Assembly: GCA_022008415.1 (NCBI GenBank)
Contig: JAIRBC010000021.1
Coordinates: 25,820 to 89,819 of the forward strand
DNA from: Cerina litoralis
GTDB taxonomy: Bacteria; Bacteroidota; Bacteroidia; Flavobacteriales; Flavobacteriaceae
DNA length: 64,000 nucleotides
Reading direction: 5' to 3'
The notes under the pieces were generated by a model. The model ran no database searches. It saw only the letters and a program-made list of their open reading frames with translations, and had not been told where the DNA came from. Both the position numbers and the translations under genes were made by a program. Every line of letters begins with the position of its first letter. The first letter of the stretch is position 1. Shown here piece by piece: positions 1 through 8,579 of the stretch.

Positions 1-40
1 ATCAAATTTCAATAAAACAATTACTCTTGTTGACCCCCTC

Positions 41-145
41 CGCTCGCGATAGTTGTCGGGACGGCACCCCGCCAGTCCGCCCGTGCCATTCGCATGGGAA
101 TGATTGTCGGGCTGGGTCCCCTTGCCAATTAGGGGAGGACCCATT
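41..145 (+). repeat. 105-bp dispersed repeat, copy A
   Basis: This stretch matches the reverse complement of 31038-31142 over its full 105 bases, with about 12 differences counted by eye and no gap. It is GC-rich compared with its surroundings. It contains the inverted pairs GGCAC/GTGCC and, at its right end, GGGTCC/GGACCC, so the transcript could fold. It has no believable reading frame. It lies beyond the 3' end of the sulfatase gene. It looks like a REP- or MITE-like non-coding element, but no target duplication or transposase is visible. Confidence 0.8.
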
Positions 146-474
146 AAATCATATTATTCGCACAGTTGAGCTATTAATCTATCTACTAACCTCTATAATC
201 GTTTATAGTTTACAAAGAAGAAACCTTGAACAAGGAACTTTGAACGGTTATATTATCAAAAATCATCACTTTACCAGAAATACTATCTGCAACCTGCCTA
301 CCGTAAACTGCCTTATTGATACACTTCTGTGTCTGAACTAGAGGGTTCGAGAACAAGGCTAACGAAGCCCGAACGACCGATACGGGCAGGTCTTGAAAAT
401 CATGGAGTTTACTTGTGTAAACGACTGTTTTCATAAACAAGCAGAACGCAGTTATCGGACTTTATAGAAAGACA
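146..474. other. Intergenic stretch without a supported gene
   Basis: No convincing gene was found in either strand. The short frames here lack family resemblance and have mixed composition. A small perfect hairpin (GTTTAC, 4-base loop, GTAAAC) lies at 407-422, about 50 bases beyond the sulfatase stop codon, and lacks a T-tract. The stretch may contain decayed coding sequence, but nothing could be identified. Confidence 0.5.
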
Positions 475-2085
475 TCACTTGATCAACCCTTTATCCCGGT
501 AGATTTGAATATAATGATTGCTCAAACTGTCCGAGTCCTTGTATTTTTCCCGGATATCCTTCAATTTTTGCTTCATTTCCTTAACTACAGGTGCATAGGA
601 AGGATCATCGTAAACATTGTGGATCTCCAAGGTATCCTTTTTTCGGTCGTAGAGTTCCCATTCGTCCACATCAAAGTAAAAATGGATTAGCTTGTAATCT
701 TTTGTGGCAATTCCGTAATGCCTTTTTACAGCGTGCTCCGCCGGATATTCGTAATAATGGTAGTAGACCGCATCCCGGTCCCACTTGTCCTTTTCACCTT
801 TTAGCAATGGCACCAAACTCTTTCCCTGCATATCACTGGGAATATCAACACCGGCTATATCGAGGAAGGTCTCGGCAAAATCCAGGTTTTGGACCAGCTC
901 ATCCTCTGTTATTCCAGGCTTTATCACGTTTGGCCATCTGATCAAAAGCGGAGTCTTAAACGACTCATTATACATAAAACGCTTGTCGAACCAACCGTGT
1001 TCCCCTAGATAGAACCCCTGATCGGAAGTGTAAACAACGAGGGTGTTTTTGCTAAGATCGTTTTTATCCAAATAATCCAACAACCGGCCCACATTCTCAT
1101 CTACGGAGGCAATGGTACCCAGATAATCCTGCATATATCGCTGGTATTTCCATACGGTAAGCGTAGAATCGTTCATCGATGGATATAGCTTCTTAAATTC
1201 CTCGTTAATCGGGCCATACACCGAATCCCATGATGCTCTTTCCGCCGGGGTCAGACGGCCAAGGTGGGGAGGCAAATCGTTCCAATCCTTTAGACCCAGC
1301 ACTTTCATGGTCTCCGGGGTCAGTTTATCATCATAGACCAGGGTCATGTGTTTTAGGATACCCATTTCGGCCGTTCTTGCCGCGGTACCCCGAGTGCTGT
1401 AATCGTCAAAAAGTGTCGCCGGCAAGGGAAAGGTCTTCTTGGTGTATTCCTTATAATATTTTTCCTTGGGCAGCCAAGATCGGTGCGGAGCTTTGTGGAG
1501 GTACATCAACAAAAACGGCTTGTCCTTTTTTCTGCGGTTCTTGAGCCAATCCAACGTAAGGTCGGTCGTTATATCTGTCACGTAGCCCGCAATGGTCGTG
1601 TCGCCCTTTTGTGTTATGAACTCGGGATTGTAATAATCCCCCTGTCCGGGCAGGATCTTAAACTCGTCGAACCCTTTGGGATTGTTGCCAAAGTGCAATT
1701 TCCCGAACATGGCGGTCTGGTAACCGGCCTTCTGAAGCAACTGGGGAAAAGTTACATTAGTGGTATCAAAAGGGGTAAGGTTGTCTATTTTCCCATTGAT
1801 ATGCGAATGCTTTCCCGTAAGGATCACCGCGCGGGAGGGCGCACAGATAGAATTGGTGACGCTGGCGTGGGTAAACAACATACCCTCGTTGGCGATACGG
1901 TCTATATTGGGCGTCTGGATCAATTTATCGCTGTACGCACTAATGGCCTGATACCCGTGATCATCGGACATGATAAAGACAATGTTGGGTCGGGTGTCGG
2001 GGCTGGATTTGGGGTCCGGTTCTTTGCAGGAAAAGACCAGAACCAAAATCGCAGCTACAACGCCAAAGGACCTTAAAGTTCTCAT
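475..2085 (-). CDS. Sulfatase, surface-type lipoprotein
   Basis: A 536-residue formylglycine-dependent sulfatase that should hydrolyse sulfate esters, probably on algal or host glycans. The N-terminus is a lipoprotein signal ending at Cys20 (FSC, then KEPD). The Lys and acidic residues right after the cysteine resemble the Bacteroidota lipoprotein export signal, which suggests display on the cell surface. Metal ligands Asp41-Asp42 follow. The catalytic motif C-A-P-S-R is at 81-85, where Cys81 would be oxidised to formylglycine. A GEHGWFDKR segment further on fits the family, and the length is normal. It lies 52 bases downstream of kdsA on the same strand and may be read from the same promoter. 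No SusC/SusD pair is next to it, so it is not in an obvious polysaccharide utilisation locus. The exact sulfatase subfamily and substrate cannot be read by eye. Confidence 0.93.
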   Translation of the reverse strand: MRTLRSFGVVAAILVLVFSCKEPDPKSSPDTRPNIVFIMSDDHGYQAISAYSDKLIQTPNIDRIANEGMLFTHASVTNSICAPSRAVILTGKHSHINGKIDNLTPFDTTNVTFPQLLQKAGYQTAMFGKLHFGNNPKGFDEFKILPGQGDYYNPEFITQKGDTTIAGYVTDITTDLTLDWLKNRRKKDKPFLLMYLHKAPHRSWLPKEKYYKEYTKKTFPLPATLFDDYSTRGTAARTAEMGILKHMTLVYDDKLTPETMKVLGLKDWNDLPPHLGRLTPAERASWDSVYGPINEEFKKLYPSMNDSTLTVWKYQRYMQDYLGTIASVDENVGRLLDYLDKNDLSKNTLVVYTSDQGFYLGEHGWFDKRFMYNESFKTPLLIRWPNVIKPGITEDELVQNLDFAETFLDIAGVDIPSDMQGKSLVPLLKGEKDKWDRDAVYYHYYEYPAEHAVKRHYGIATKDYKLIHFYFDVDEWELYDRKKDTLEIHNVYDDPSYAPVVKEMKQKLKDIREKYKDSDSLSNHYIQIYRDKGLIK

Positions 2086-2137
2086 AATATTTGGTAATTT
2101 ATAATTTAGTTTAGTCTATTGTTAACCCGTCTTGAAT

Positions 2138-2959
2138 TCATTGCAATCCGTTAACGGCATTTCGCAGGGCTACCAAATTGGTCAACAGTTTTTCAAGATG
2201 GTCCAGGTGTAACATATTGGCGCCGTCGCTTTTCGCGTTGGCGGGATCGAAATGGGTCTCCATAAAAATTCCGTCCACCCCGGTAGCGATACCCGCCCGG
2301 GCAATGGTCTCAATGAGTTGCGGCCTGCCCCCCGTCACCCCACTGCTCTGGTTGGGCTGTTGCAGGGAATGGGTTACATCCAACACCACGGGGGCAAACT
2401 GCTTCATAGTAGGGATACCCCTAAAATCGACGATCATATCCTGATAGCCGAACATGGTACCACGGTCAGTGATCACCACCTGCTCGTTGCCCGAGTCGAG
2501 TACCTTTTGCACGGCATGTTTCATGCTTTCCGGGCTCATGAACTGCCCCTTTTTAAGGTTGACGACCTTTCCTGTTTTGGCTGCGGCGACCACCAAGTCG
2601 GTCTGGCGCACCAAAAAAGCGGGAATCTGCAGTACATCAACGTATTCTGCTGCCATAATGGCATCGGAAACCTCATGAATGTCCGTTAAGGTCGGCACCT
2701 TAAAAGTATCGGATACCTTCCTTAAGATCCTCAGGGCCTTTTCGTCACCGATTCCCGTAAAAGAATCTACCCTACTGCGGTTGGCCTTCTTAAAACTACC
2801 TTTAAATACGTAGGGAATCCTCAATTTTTGCGTTACCCCGACAACTTTCTCGGCAATACGAAGGGCCATTTCCTCTCCTTCGATGGCACAAGGACCACAA
2901 AGCAGAAAAAAATTACCGCCTTTAGCGTGTTTTATTTGAGGAATTAAATCTAACTGCAT
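2138..2959 (-). CDS. kdsA: 3-deoxy-8-phosphooctulonate (KDO-8-P) synthase
   Basis: A 273-residue cytoplasmic aldolase that condenses phosphoenolpyruvate with arabinose-5-phosphate to KDO-8-phosphate, the precursor of the inner-core LPS sugar. Family motifs are plain: GPCAIEG near residue 22, the KGSFKKANRSR segment that binds phosphoenolpyruvate, TDIHE, and a C-terminal METHFDP. The length is close to that of the E. coli enzyme. The start at 2959 is preceded on the minus strand by a TATCTTTG -7 box (2980-2973), leaving a short leader. The sulfatase gene follows on the same strand. No other KDO genes are adjacent. Confidence 0.96.
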   Translation of the reverse strand: MQLDLIPQIKHAKGGNFFLLCGPCAIEGEEMALRIAEKVVGVTQKLRIPYVFKGSFKKANRSRVDSFTGIGDEKALRILRKVSDTFKVPTLTDIHEVSDAIMAAEYVDVLQIPAFLVRQTDLVVAAAKTGKVVNLKKGQFMSPESMKHAVQKVLDSGNEQVVITDRGTMFGYQDMIVDFRGIPTMKQFAPVVLDVTHSLQQPNQSSGVTGGRPQLIETIARAGIATGVDGIFMETHFDPANAKSDGANMLHLDHLEKLLTNLVALRNAVNGLQ

Positions 2960-2972
2960 ATAAATCTTTTTT

Positions 2973-2980
2973 CAAAGATA
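2973..2980 (-). promoter_or_regulatory. Probable -7 box of kdsA
   Basis: Read on the minus strand this is TATCTTTG, an exact match to the Bacteroidota sigma-A -7 consensus TAnnTTTG, 13 bases before the kdsA start. No clear TTG -33 element is found at the expected distance. Confidence 0.45.
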
Positions 2981-3111
2981 AAACTTCTGGTCCGATTTTT
3001 ATCCAGATTGGAAATTGGACTCCTCTAGGACTATTCTTTTAACCATATAATAGACAGTATTCAGCCCAGTTTTAGTAATTTTAGGGTATTTCATTAACTA
3101 AAACACATATC

Positions 3112-3603
3112 ATGGACATTATCGAAGAACTTCAAAAAGAACTAAAATCGGAATATGAAATCACCAAAAAGTTTTTGGAACACTATCCCGAAGACAAAAA
3201 CGATTGGAAACCGCACGACAAATCCATGAGCATGAAAACCCTTGCGGTCCACGTTGTTGAAATTTTCGCCTGGCCAGATTTTATCATGAAAACGGAATAT
3301 CTCGATTTTGAGAAAACACCCTACAAACAGCCGGACCTAAGCACTAGGGCGGAATTGCAAAAAAAATTGGAGGAAGATTATAAAAAGGGAGCGGAAACGT
3401 TGAAAAACTTAACCCCGGAACAGTTTGATGGTACTTGGGACATCCGCCAAGGCGATATGGTATTCCAAAAATGGTCTAAATACGGTGCTATCCGGCATTC
3501 CTTTAAGCAGATAACCCACCATAGGGCACAGCTGGGCGTTTATTACAGGCTGAACGATATTTTTGTGCCCGGGAGTTATGGGCCTTCCGCAGATGAGCAA
3601 TAG
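3112..3603 (+). CDS. DinB-like four-helix protein
   Basis: A 163-residue soluble protein of the DinB/DUF1569-type four-helix bundle superfamily, whose members bind a metal through three histidines and often act as small-molecule transferases. The resemblance rests on the N-terminal helix pattern, a His in the HVVEIFAW segment, and the late ITHHRAQL segment that carries the family His pair. It has no signal peptide. It stands alone between kdsA (divergent) and typA (same strand, 108 bases downstream, with its own promoter-like box). The substrate cannot be inferred. Confidence 0.75.
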   Translation: MDIIEELQKELKSEYEITKKFLEHYPEDKNDWKPHDKSMSMKTLAVHVVEIFAWPDFIMKTEYLDFEKTPYKQPDLSTRAELQKKLEEDYKKGAETLKNLTPEQFDGTWDIRQGDMVFQKWSKYGAIRHSFKQITHHRAQLGVYYRLNDIFVPGSYGPSADEQ

Positions 3604-3645
3604 ATAAAAATAGTGTTGTTTTATGCTCACTCCAGAAAATAGCAG

Positions 3646-3653
3646 TATCTTTG
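3646..3653 (+). promoter_or_regulatory. Probable -7 box of typA
   Basis: TATCTTTG matches the Bacteroidota -7 consensus exactly and lies 58 bases before the typA start codon. The -33 region is poorly matched. Confidence 0.45.
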
Positions 3654-3711
3654 CGCCCGCCTATCGCAGAACCGATAAGCAAATAATAGCCTAAGTGCTT
3701 AAATATCAAGT

Positions 3712-5511
3712 ATGTCGACAACAAAAAATATTGCTATCATTGCCCACGTAGACCACGGTAAAACCACCCTGGTAGACAAAATTATGTACCATTGCCACCT
3801 GTTCCGTGATAACGAGAACACGGGCGACCTTATCCTGGACAGCAACGACCTGGAAAGGGAAAGAGGTATCACCATTGTCTCCAAAAACGTTTCCGTAATC
3901 TATAAGGACACCAAGATCAATATTATCGACACCCCCGGACACGCCGACTTTGGCGGGGAGGTAGAGCGGGTGCTGAACATGGCCGATGGCGTACTTTTAT
4001 TGGTGGATGCCTTTGAAGGCCCCATGCCACAGACGCGGTTTGTATTGCAAAAAGCGATCGACCTGGGGCTAAAACCCTGCGTTGTAATCAACAAGGTCGA
4101 TAAGGATAACTGTACCCCGGAAGAGGTACATGAAAAGGTCTTTGATCTGATGTTTGAATTGGGTGCCGAAGAATGGCAGCTTGATTTTCCAACCGTGTAC
4201 GGCTCTGCAAAACACAACTGGATGAGCGATGATTGGAAAAAACCAACCGATTCCATTGAACCGCTCCTGGACATGGTTATAGAACATATCCCTACTTTTA
4301 AACCAGAAATTGGGAATACGCAAATGTTGATCACTTCCCTGGATTATTCATCCTTTACCGGACGTATCGCCATTGGCAGGCTGCTAAGAGGGACGCTCAA
4401 GGAAGGTCAACAAATTTCCTTGGTAAAAAGGGATGGCCGAATCGTAAAAACTAAAATAAAGGAGCTCTATACCTTTGAAGGATTAGGCCGGGCAAAAGTT
4501 ACGGAGATCGTCGCTGGGGACATAGGTGCAATTATGGGACTGGAAGGGTTTGAAATCGGCGATACCATTGCCGATTTCGAAAGTCCGGAGCAACTGAAGA
4601 CCATCGCCATAGATGAGCCTACCATGAGCATGTTGTTTACCATCAACGACAGTCCATTCTTTGGAAAGGACGGTAAGTTTGTTACCTCTAGGCACATTAA
4701 GGAACGCTTGCAAAGGGAATTGGAAAAAAACTTGGCCCTAAGGGTAAACGAGACCGATAGTGCGGACAAATTCTTGGTTTTCGGCCGTGGCGTACTGCAT
4801 CTTTCCGTATTGATCGAAACGATGAGAAGGGAAGGGTACGAACTCCAGATCGGCCAGCCCCAAGTTATCATAAAGGAGATCGACGGGGCAAAATGCGAAC
4901 CCGTTGAGCAACTTACCATTGATCTGCCGGAAGAAGTTTCGGGTAAGGCCGTGGAAATGGTATCTATCCGAAAAGGGGAAATGATCAGCATGGAATCCCG
5001 TGGCGAGAGAATGATATGTGAATTTCTAATTCCATCACGTGGAATTATCGGACTTAGAAATCAGTTGTTGACCGCAACGGCCGGCGAAGCTATCATGGCG
5101 CACCGCTTTTTTGAATACCAGCCTATGAAAGGGGATATTCCGCAACGGCAAAACGGCTCCCTGGTTTCCATGGAAAACGGAAAGGCCATCCCTTATTCCA
5201 TTGATAAATTACAGGATCGCGGTAAGTTTTTTGTAGATCCGGGCGAGGATATCTATGAGGGGCAGGTCATTGGGGAAAATTCCCGAGGGGACGACATGAC
5301 CATCAATATAACCAAGACCAAAAAACTGAGCAACGTACGCTCTTCCGGTGCGGATGACAAGGCCAAGATCGTGCCCGCCATAAAGTTCTCCTTGGAAGAG
5401 GCATTGGAATACATTCAAAAAGACGAGTACGTAGAGGTTACGCCAAAGCATTTACGTCTTCGTAAAATATATCTGAAGGAAGTAGATCGCAAACGCAACA
5501 AAATAGCTTAA
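3712..5511 (+). CDS. typA: Ribosome-associated GTPase TypA/BipA
   Basis: A 599-residue translational GTPase of the EF-G group, involved in ribosome assembly and stress or cold adaptation. The G domain is complete: AHVDHGKTT (P-loop) at 11-19, RGITI at 51-55, DTPGH at 73-77 and NKVD at 127-130. EF-G-like domains II, III and V follow, then the BipA-specific C-terminal domain with the RKIYLKE tail. The length is typical of the family. It is a single-gene unit: a -7 box lies upstream and a hairpin with a T-run directly downstream. Confidence 0.97.
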   Translation: MSTTKNIAIIAHVDHGKTTLVDKIMYHCHLFRDNENTGDLILDSNDLERERGITIVSKNVSVIYKDTKINIIDTPGHADFGGEVERVLNMADGVLLLVDAFEGPMPQTRFVLQKAIDLGLKPCVVINKVDKDNCTPEEVHEKVFDLMFELGAEEWQLDFPTVYGSAKHNWMSDDWKKPTDSIEPLLDMVIEHIPTFKPEIGNTQMLITSLDYSSFTGRIAIGRLLRGTLKEGQQISLVKRDGRIVKTKIKELYTFEGLGRAKVTEIVAGDIGAIMGLEGFEIGDTIADFESPEQLKTIAIDEPTMSMLFTINDSPFFGKDGKFVTSRHIKERLQRELEKNLALRVNETDSADKFLVFGRGVLHLSVLIETMRREGYELQIGQPQVIIKEIDGAKCEPVEQLTIDLPEEVSGKAVEMVSIRKGEMISMESRGERMICEFLIPSRGIIGLRNQLLTATAGEAIMAHRFFEYQPMKGDIPQRQNGSLVSMENGKAIPYSIDKLQDRGKFFVDPGEDIYEGQVIGENSRGDDMTINITKTKKLSNVRSSGADDKAKIVPAIKFSLEEALEYIQKDEYVEVTPKHLRLRKIYLKEVDRKRNKIA

Positions 5512-5534
5512 CCCACGAATAAATGAGCACTGAT

Positions 5535-5574
5535 AAAAACTTGTCCGGCCCTATAGGTCTGGCAGGTTTTTTTT
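5535..5574 (+). terminator. Intrinsic terminator after typA
   Basis: An A-rich left arm (AAAAACTTGTC) pairs with GGCAGGTTTTT, with G-T wobbles, around a roughly 15-base loop, and the right arm runs into eight T residues. It sits 24 bases after the typA stop. Its T-tract overlaps the stop codon of the convergent glucokinase gene, so it may also slow transcription arriving from the other side. Confidence 0.7.
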
Positions 5575-6307
5575 ATCGGCCTACCGCAGTTGCAGCCCCG
5601 ATTATGCCTGCATGGTTCAACATTTCCGCCGGTATTACAGGGGTTTCAATTGTAATATAATCGGCAAATTTTTTTAAATCACTAGAAGTCCCACCTCCGA
5701 GCACGATCAGGTCCGGGGATATGATCAGGTCCACGTATTTGAGAAATTTATTAAAGCGCTTGCCCCATTTTTTATAACTCAAGTTTTCCCGTTCCTTGGC
5801 CGATGCGGCCGCCCACAATTCAATTTTATCGTATTTCTTGTAAGGAATCTGGCCCAGTTCAAAATTGGGAATCAATTTACCGTTAAAGAATGCCCCGCTG
5901 CCCAATCCTGTGCCAATGGTGATCATAACTACAAACCCTTCCTTACCCTTTCCTGCACCGTACTGTATCTCGGCATAGCCCGCAGCATCGGCATCGTTGA
6001 TCACGGTAAATGGCAACCCGGTGGTTTTGCTAAACAGGTCTGTTACATTCACATTAAACCATGATTTGTGAAGGTTTCCCGGTGATTTACAGATCCCCCT
6101 TTTTATAACGGTAGGAAAACCGCAGCCTACGGGACCAGAATAATTGAACTCCTTTACTATTTGGTGCACCACTTCCGCCATCTCCTCGGGTTTTCTGGAT
6201 TTGGGGGTCGGTATCCGAAATCTTTTCGTTACCATTTCCCCAGTTTCTATATTTACCAAGGCTCCCTTTGTGCCAGAACCACCAATATCAATACCAAGAA
6301 CTTCCAT
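5573..6307 (-). CDS. ppgK: Polyphosphate glucokinase (ROK family)
   Basis: A 244-residue cytoplasmic sugar kinase that phosphorylates glucose using inorganic polyphosphate, or ATP in some members. ROK-fold motifs are visible: DIGGSGTKG at 7-15, the catalytic Asp in NDADAAGYAE (104-113, the form seen in polyphosphate glucokinases) and IGTGLGSG at 131-138. The CxCGxC zinc motif of classical ROK repressors and kinases is absent, as expected for this subgroup, and there is no DNA-binding domain. It is convergent with typA. The polyphosphate kinase gene at 25.7 kb could supply its phosphate donor. Donor preference is inferred from subgroup likeness. Confidence 0.88.
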   Translation of the reverse strand: MEVLGIDIGGSGTKGALVNIETGEMVTKRFRIPTPKSRKPEEMAEVVHQIVKEFNYSGPVGCGFPTVIKRGICKSPGNLHKSWFNVNVTDLFSKTTGLPFTVINDADAAGYAEIQYGAGKGKEGFVVMITIGTGLGSGAFFNGKLIPNFELGQIPYKKYDKIELWAAASAKERENLSYKKWGKRFNKFLKYVDLIISPDLIVLGGGTSSDLKKFADYITIETPVIPAEMLNHAGIIGAATAVGR

Positions 6308-6916
6308 TGAACTATTTTAATTTACATTTTTTTTATTTCTCTCCTTGCGAAGGTAGCTGATGCGTTGGAAAGTACAAATTATTTTTTCGGGAGCATTGCG
6401 GGCCCAAGCAGCGTTAATTGATCCATTTACCAGAAATGTCTGCTGCTATCTGTGGATTTAAGTAACACCCATGTCAAAAAAATCGCCCTAAACCATTTAG
6501 GTACTGATCTTTGGTCGCTCCAAACGAAAGACGGCCCTAAGGGACTGTCCCATTCGATGGCCTTTAGGACGTCGCTACGCAAAGACCACTAACCCCTCCG
6601 CCACAATGGGCGAGCCCTTTTTTAGGGAGCTCCCGGAAGGGAACAAGAATATTAACATCAAAAAAAATAAATAGAAACAAAAGGTTTGATATCAATACGG
6701 TAGGCTTCGGTTGCCTGGTTAATTCTACGTTGGCACCACCTTAATAAGATAAATGGAAATGTTCGTATTCCACACGGCGAAAGTCCTTGATTATGGTTTA
6801 AATAATCTCACAATATTTTGTTATGTTTTAATACAATATGACGATTATCACCTACATTTGCAGGCCGATTTGGATCCTTAAATTATAAAGGATGACGATC
6901 GCTTAAAACAAACATT
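6308..6916. other. 609-base intergenic stretch with palindromic patches
   Basis: No gene is supported. The 6480-6650 part is GC-richer, with the palindrome GGGAGCTCCC near 6632-6641 and partly complementary segments (GATCTTTGGTC against GCAAAGACC; GGCCCTAAGGGAC against GGCCTTTAGGAC). These suggest a folded, repeat-like element. The right part is AT-rich and carries a TACATTTG box near 6853 that could serve the secreted protein starting at 6917. Confidence 0.5.
6853..6860 (+). promoter_or_regulatory. Probable -7 box for the secreted protein at 6917
   Basis: TACATTTG fits the TAnnTTTG consensus and precedes the start codon by 56 bases. The -33 element is not clear. Confidence 0.35.
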
Positions 6917-7252
6917 ATGAAAAATATCATTATAGCTCTGGCATTGCTAATGGGTACCGTCGGCACAACGAAGGCACAAGACGTACAAAAGGCGGTAATC
7001 GTAATAGCCACCTACAGCGGTAATTCTACCGATGGCTACTATTTTACGAACGATCTAGATCAGAGAGGTATTCTGTTCGCCCAAATAGAACCCGAAGTCT
7101 TAAACAAGTACGACCTCAACAATAATACCTTCTTAAACAAGACTTTTCGGGTTACCTATATCATCGATACGGAAGCGGGCAAGGCCCCGGATCCAAAAGG
7201 TCCCAAAAAGATCATCGATCTGACCCTGATAAATCAATCGGACGACGAGTAG
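6917..7252 (+). CDS. Small secreted protein of unknown function
   Basis: A 111-residue protein with a clear N-terminal signal peptide: MKN, a hydrophobic core, then a cut after ...TTKAQ near residue 21. The mature part is about 90 residues, acidic at its C-terminus (SDDE) and Asn- and Asp-rich in the middle, with beta-strand-like stretches such as KAVIVIATYSG and TFRVTYIID. No family is recognised. It is a single-gene unit, with a promoter-like box upstream and no same-strand neighbour nearby. It is probably periplasmic. Confidence 0.7.
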   Translation: MKNIIIALALLMGTVGTTKAQDVQKAVIVIATYSGNSTDGYYFTNDLDQRGILFAQIEPEVLNKYDLNNNTFLNKTFRVTYIIDTEAGKAPDPKGPKKIIDLTLINQSDDE

Positions 7253-7551
7253 TAGTTAGTTTCGGTCTTTGAGGCCCGATTTTGTTGAACTCGACGATTC
7301 GGTTTTTAAGGGAGTTGTTAAATAATGGTAGGGCATGGGATAACGCTTTTCGCCCTAACCGGTCTGGAACAATAGGTATTGACATGCTGTTCTACCGGTA
7401 TTTCTGGCAATAGTTTAGGTATCCATCACGTATTCCAGTTTGTCTTTAAACGTGCCCGATACCACTTCAGAAAGGATTTGCACCATTAAAAAATGGCAAA
7501 AAACTGCAATAGCAAATAGTTACAATGGGTGTAAAAGGGTCCACCCTAGAG

Positions 7552-8235
7552 CTACACCGCCTTTTGTATTACCTCAAAGACCTTGTTTCCGTCACATTTT
7601 AGCGTCTTGGAGGGATATTTTAGGATCAGGGCGTAATCGTGGGTGGCCATCAAAATTGTTCGACCATTTTTGTTGATTTCCTGTAGCACCTTCATAACTT
7701 CTACACTAGTCTGCGGGTCCAGGTTCCCAGTGGGCTCATCGGCCAGGATAAGTTCCGGGTCGTTCAGGAGGGACCGGGCAATGGCAATACGCTGCTGCTC
7801 CCCCCCGGAAAGCTCGTGCGGAAATTTAAAGCCCTTGGTCTTCATATCTACCTTGGTCAATACTTCTTCGATGCGTTTTGCCATTTTGTTTTCGTCCTTC
7901 CAGCCGGTAGCCCTAAGTACAAACCGCAGATTGTTGTTGACGTTCCTATCCAGCAACAATTTAAAATCCTGAAATACAATGCCGAGTTTACGGCGCAGAA
8001 ACGGAATATCGTTTTCCTTTAGCTTTTTAAGGTCGAATCCGACGATACTGCCCTCCCCTTCCTGTAAGGGCAGGTCTCCGTACAGGGTCTTCATAAAACT
8101 ACTCTTCCCGCTACCTGTCTTTCCAATAAGGTAAACGAAATCCCCGGCCTTGACCTCAAGGTTAATTTCATTGAGAATCAGGTTTTCCTTTTGAAAAATT
8201 GCCACTTCCTTTAATTGCAATATATTTTCTGCCAT
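7552..8235 (-). CDS. ftsE: ABC transporter ATP-binding protein FtsE
   Basis: A 227-residue ABC ATPase of the FtsE type, which with the membrane protein FtsX controls peptidoglycan hydrolases at cell division. Visible motifs: Walker [10 protein letters not shown] at 38-46, Q-loop QDFKLL, signature LSGGEQQR near 142, Walker [10 protein letters not shown] near 163 and the switch His in ATHD. The whole protein is a single nucleotide-binding domain. ftsX is not adjacent, unlike in E. coli, so the partner must be encoded elsewhere. Similarity to LolD-type ATPases means that assignment remains possible. Confidence 0.85.
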   Translation of the reverse strand: MAENILQLKEVAIFQKENLILNEINLEVKAGDFVYLIGKTGSGKSSFMKTLYGDLPLQEGEGSIVGFDLKKLKENDIPFLRRKLGIVFQDFKLLLDRNVNNNLRFVLRATGWKDENKMAKRIEEVLTKVDMKTKGFKFPHELSGGEQQRIAIARSLLNDPELILADEPTGNLDPQTSVEVMKVLQEINKNGRTILMATHDYALILKYPSKTLKCDGNKVFEVIQKAV

Positions 8236-8579
8236 ATTTTCTATTCTTGGGATTCTACAACGTATTTAATTTGTAGGCGTCTTTTCCAAATTGCACTTGC
8301 CTACCGCCGTTCGCCTGTCCCTATCTACTCCATGACCAGCGGCCCTACGGACAAAGGTGCAAACCAAAGACATATAGGGGATCGAAAACCCATGGAAATA
8401 TACCGGTGCCAGACCACAAGATGCCCTCTTGCGGCTGCGTAAAAGTACTAACTTCTTGTTAAAGCGAATGGGCGGTGGTATGAAATTTTTTTATCTTTCG
8501 GGTCATGCAAATACTTAATTGCCGCAATCAACGTTAACGTAGTAAGTTTTTGAAGCTTTAAAGAACACTATAGAAAACT
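8236..8579. other. Divergent intergenic region between ftsE and the TPR gene
   Basis: This 344-base stretch must hold the start signals for ftsE (minus) and the TPR gene (plus). The middle is GC-rich without a plausible gene. An AT-rich, promoter-like patch lies at about 8480-8560, but no exact TAnnTTTG box was found there. Confidence 0.4.

Noticed and set aside
27..341. Open frame of about 100 codons across the left repeat
   Set aside because: It lies mainly inside the 105-bp non-coding repeat and has no family resemblance, signal or promoter.
340..470. Possible decayed 3' end of a small nuclease gene or tRNA-like GGTTCGA motif
   Set aside because: The GGTTCGA is not flanked by paired acceptor or T-arm sequences, and no frame could be matched to a family.
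7415..7490. Minus-strand peptide of about 24 residues (MVQILSEVVSG...) downstream of ftsE
   Set aside because: It reads like natural protein but is too short, has no clear start signal and no recognised family. It may be the tail of a decayed gene.
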